Assembly: GCA_944324555.1 (NCBI GenBank)
Contig: CALUWU010000022.1
Coordinates: 1-50,958, forward strand
Direction: 5' to 3'
DNA: 50,958 nt
Origin: an uncultured Desulfovibrio sp.
Lineage (GTDB): Bacteria; Desulfobacterota; Desulfovibrionia; Desulfovibrionales; Desulfovibrionaceae
In this document: one piece after another, positions 50,857 to 50,958 of the stretch
How the letters are laid out: the number at the start of each line of letters is the position of its first letter
Position numbering within the stretch: the stretch's first letter is position 1
The notes under the pieces: generated by a model
Databases searched by the model: none
Seen by the model: the letters and a program-made list of their open reading frames with translations, nothing else
Told to the model about the DNA's origin: nothing
Translations under genes and position numbers: made by a program

Positions 50857-50958
50857 ATCCTGTTAACACTCTTTGCATTCTTTTCCCCCCAAAGGGCACC
50901 CCGTTACACGCCGATGCACTCCCGCCCGCTCCCGTCCCGACATCCGCCTCGCTCCACC

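Overview
The window looks like a chromosomal segment of a Desulfovibrio-type sulfate reducer (Desulfovibrionaceae). The evidence is the GC-rich core, the proA-nadD-TPR order, the indolepyruvate ferredoxin oxidoreductase pair followed by a branched-chain amino acid ABC operon, and a surface-glycan locus full of fused glycosyltransferases. The assignment is inferred from protein character; no database was searched.

Layout. (1) 1-497: tail of prophage-type DNA, with a double zinc-ribbon protein, a tiny ORF and the first codons of a phage gene that breaks off against the next operon. (2) 495-5498, minus: four-gene efflux ABC operon (membrane fusion protein, tandem ATPase, two ABC-2 permeases), every junction overlapping by 4 bp. 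(3) 5801-6214, plus: a half-size EamA/DMT membrane protein. (4) 6251-36045, minus: about 30 kb and 19 co-oriented genes of a surface-glycan locus. It begins with an Asn/Gly/Asp-rich RTX-like surface protein carrying a DUF4214 domain. Very large glycosyltransferases follow, one of them fused to an altered radical-SAM domain. Next comes a visibly A+T-rich cassette (about 13.5-22.9 kb) with GT25, epimerase, CMP-sugar synthetase, GT2/GT-B, WcbI-methyltransferase, SGNH hydrolase and methyltransferase genes. GC-rich GT4 genes and a Wzm/Wzt-type exporter close the locus. (5) 36352-39197, plus: phosphomannomutase and mannose-1-phosphate guanylyltransferase, which together make GDP-mannose. (6) 39347-39441, minus: tRNA-Ser(CGA), then a repeat-rich spacer. 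(7) 39692-42527, minus: TPR protein, nadD, proA. (8) 42745-50856, plus: membrane-anchored TPR protein, iorA-iorB, and a liv-type ABC operon.

How it fits together (inference). manB/manC feed GDP-mannose to the GT4 enzymes. The A+T-rich cassette supplies an unusual CMP-activated sugar plus methyl or acyl decoration. The Wzt protein has a C-terminal cargo domain, so it could read a capped glycan end before export. The locus starts with a strong sigma70-like promoter, an abundant-looking secreted protein with 13 N-X-S/T sequons and an intrinsic terminator. That arrangement suits a surface-layer protein made in excess over its glycosylation enzymes, though no glycan acceptor is proven. Two intrinsic terminators (34840-34877 and 22898-22940) divide the locus into expression blocks.

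The most notable points are the radical-SAM/GT2/GT2 fusion whose CxxxCxxC motif reads CxxxCxxN, the WcbI-methyltransferase fusion, the sequon-rich surface protein, the boundaries of the A+T-rich cassette, the prophage/operon junction near 495, and an IorA lacking the last cysteine of its ferredoxin motif. There is no CRISPR array, rRNA or complete insertion sequence.
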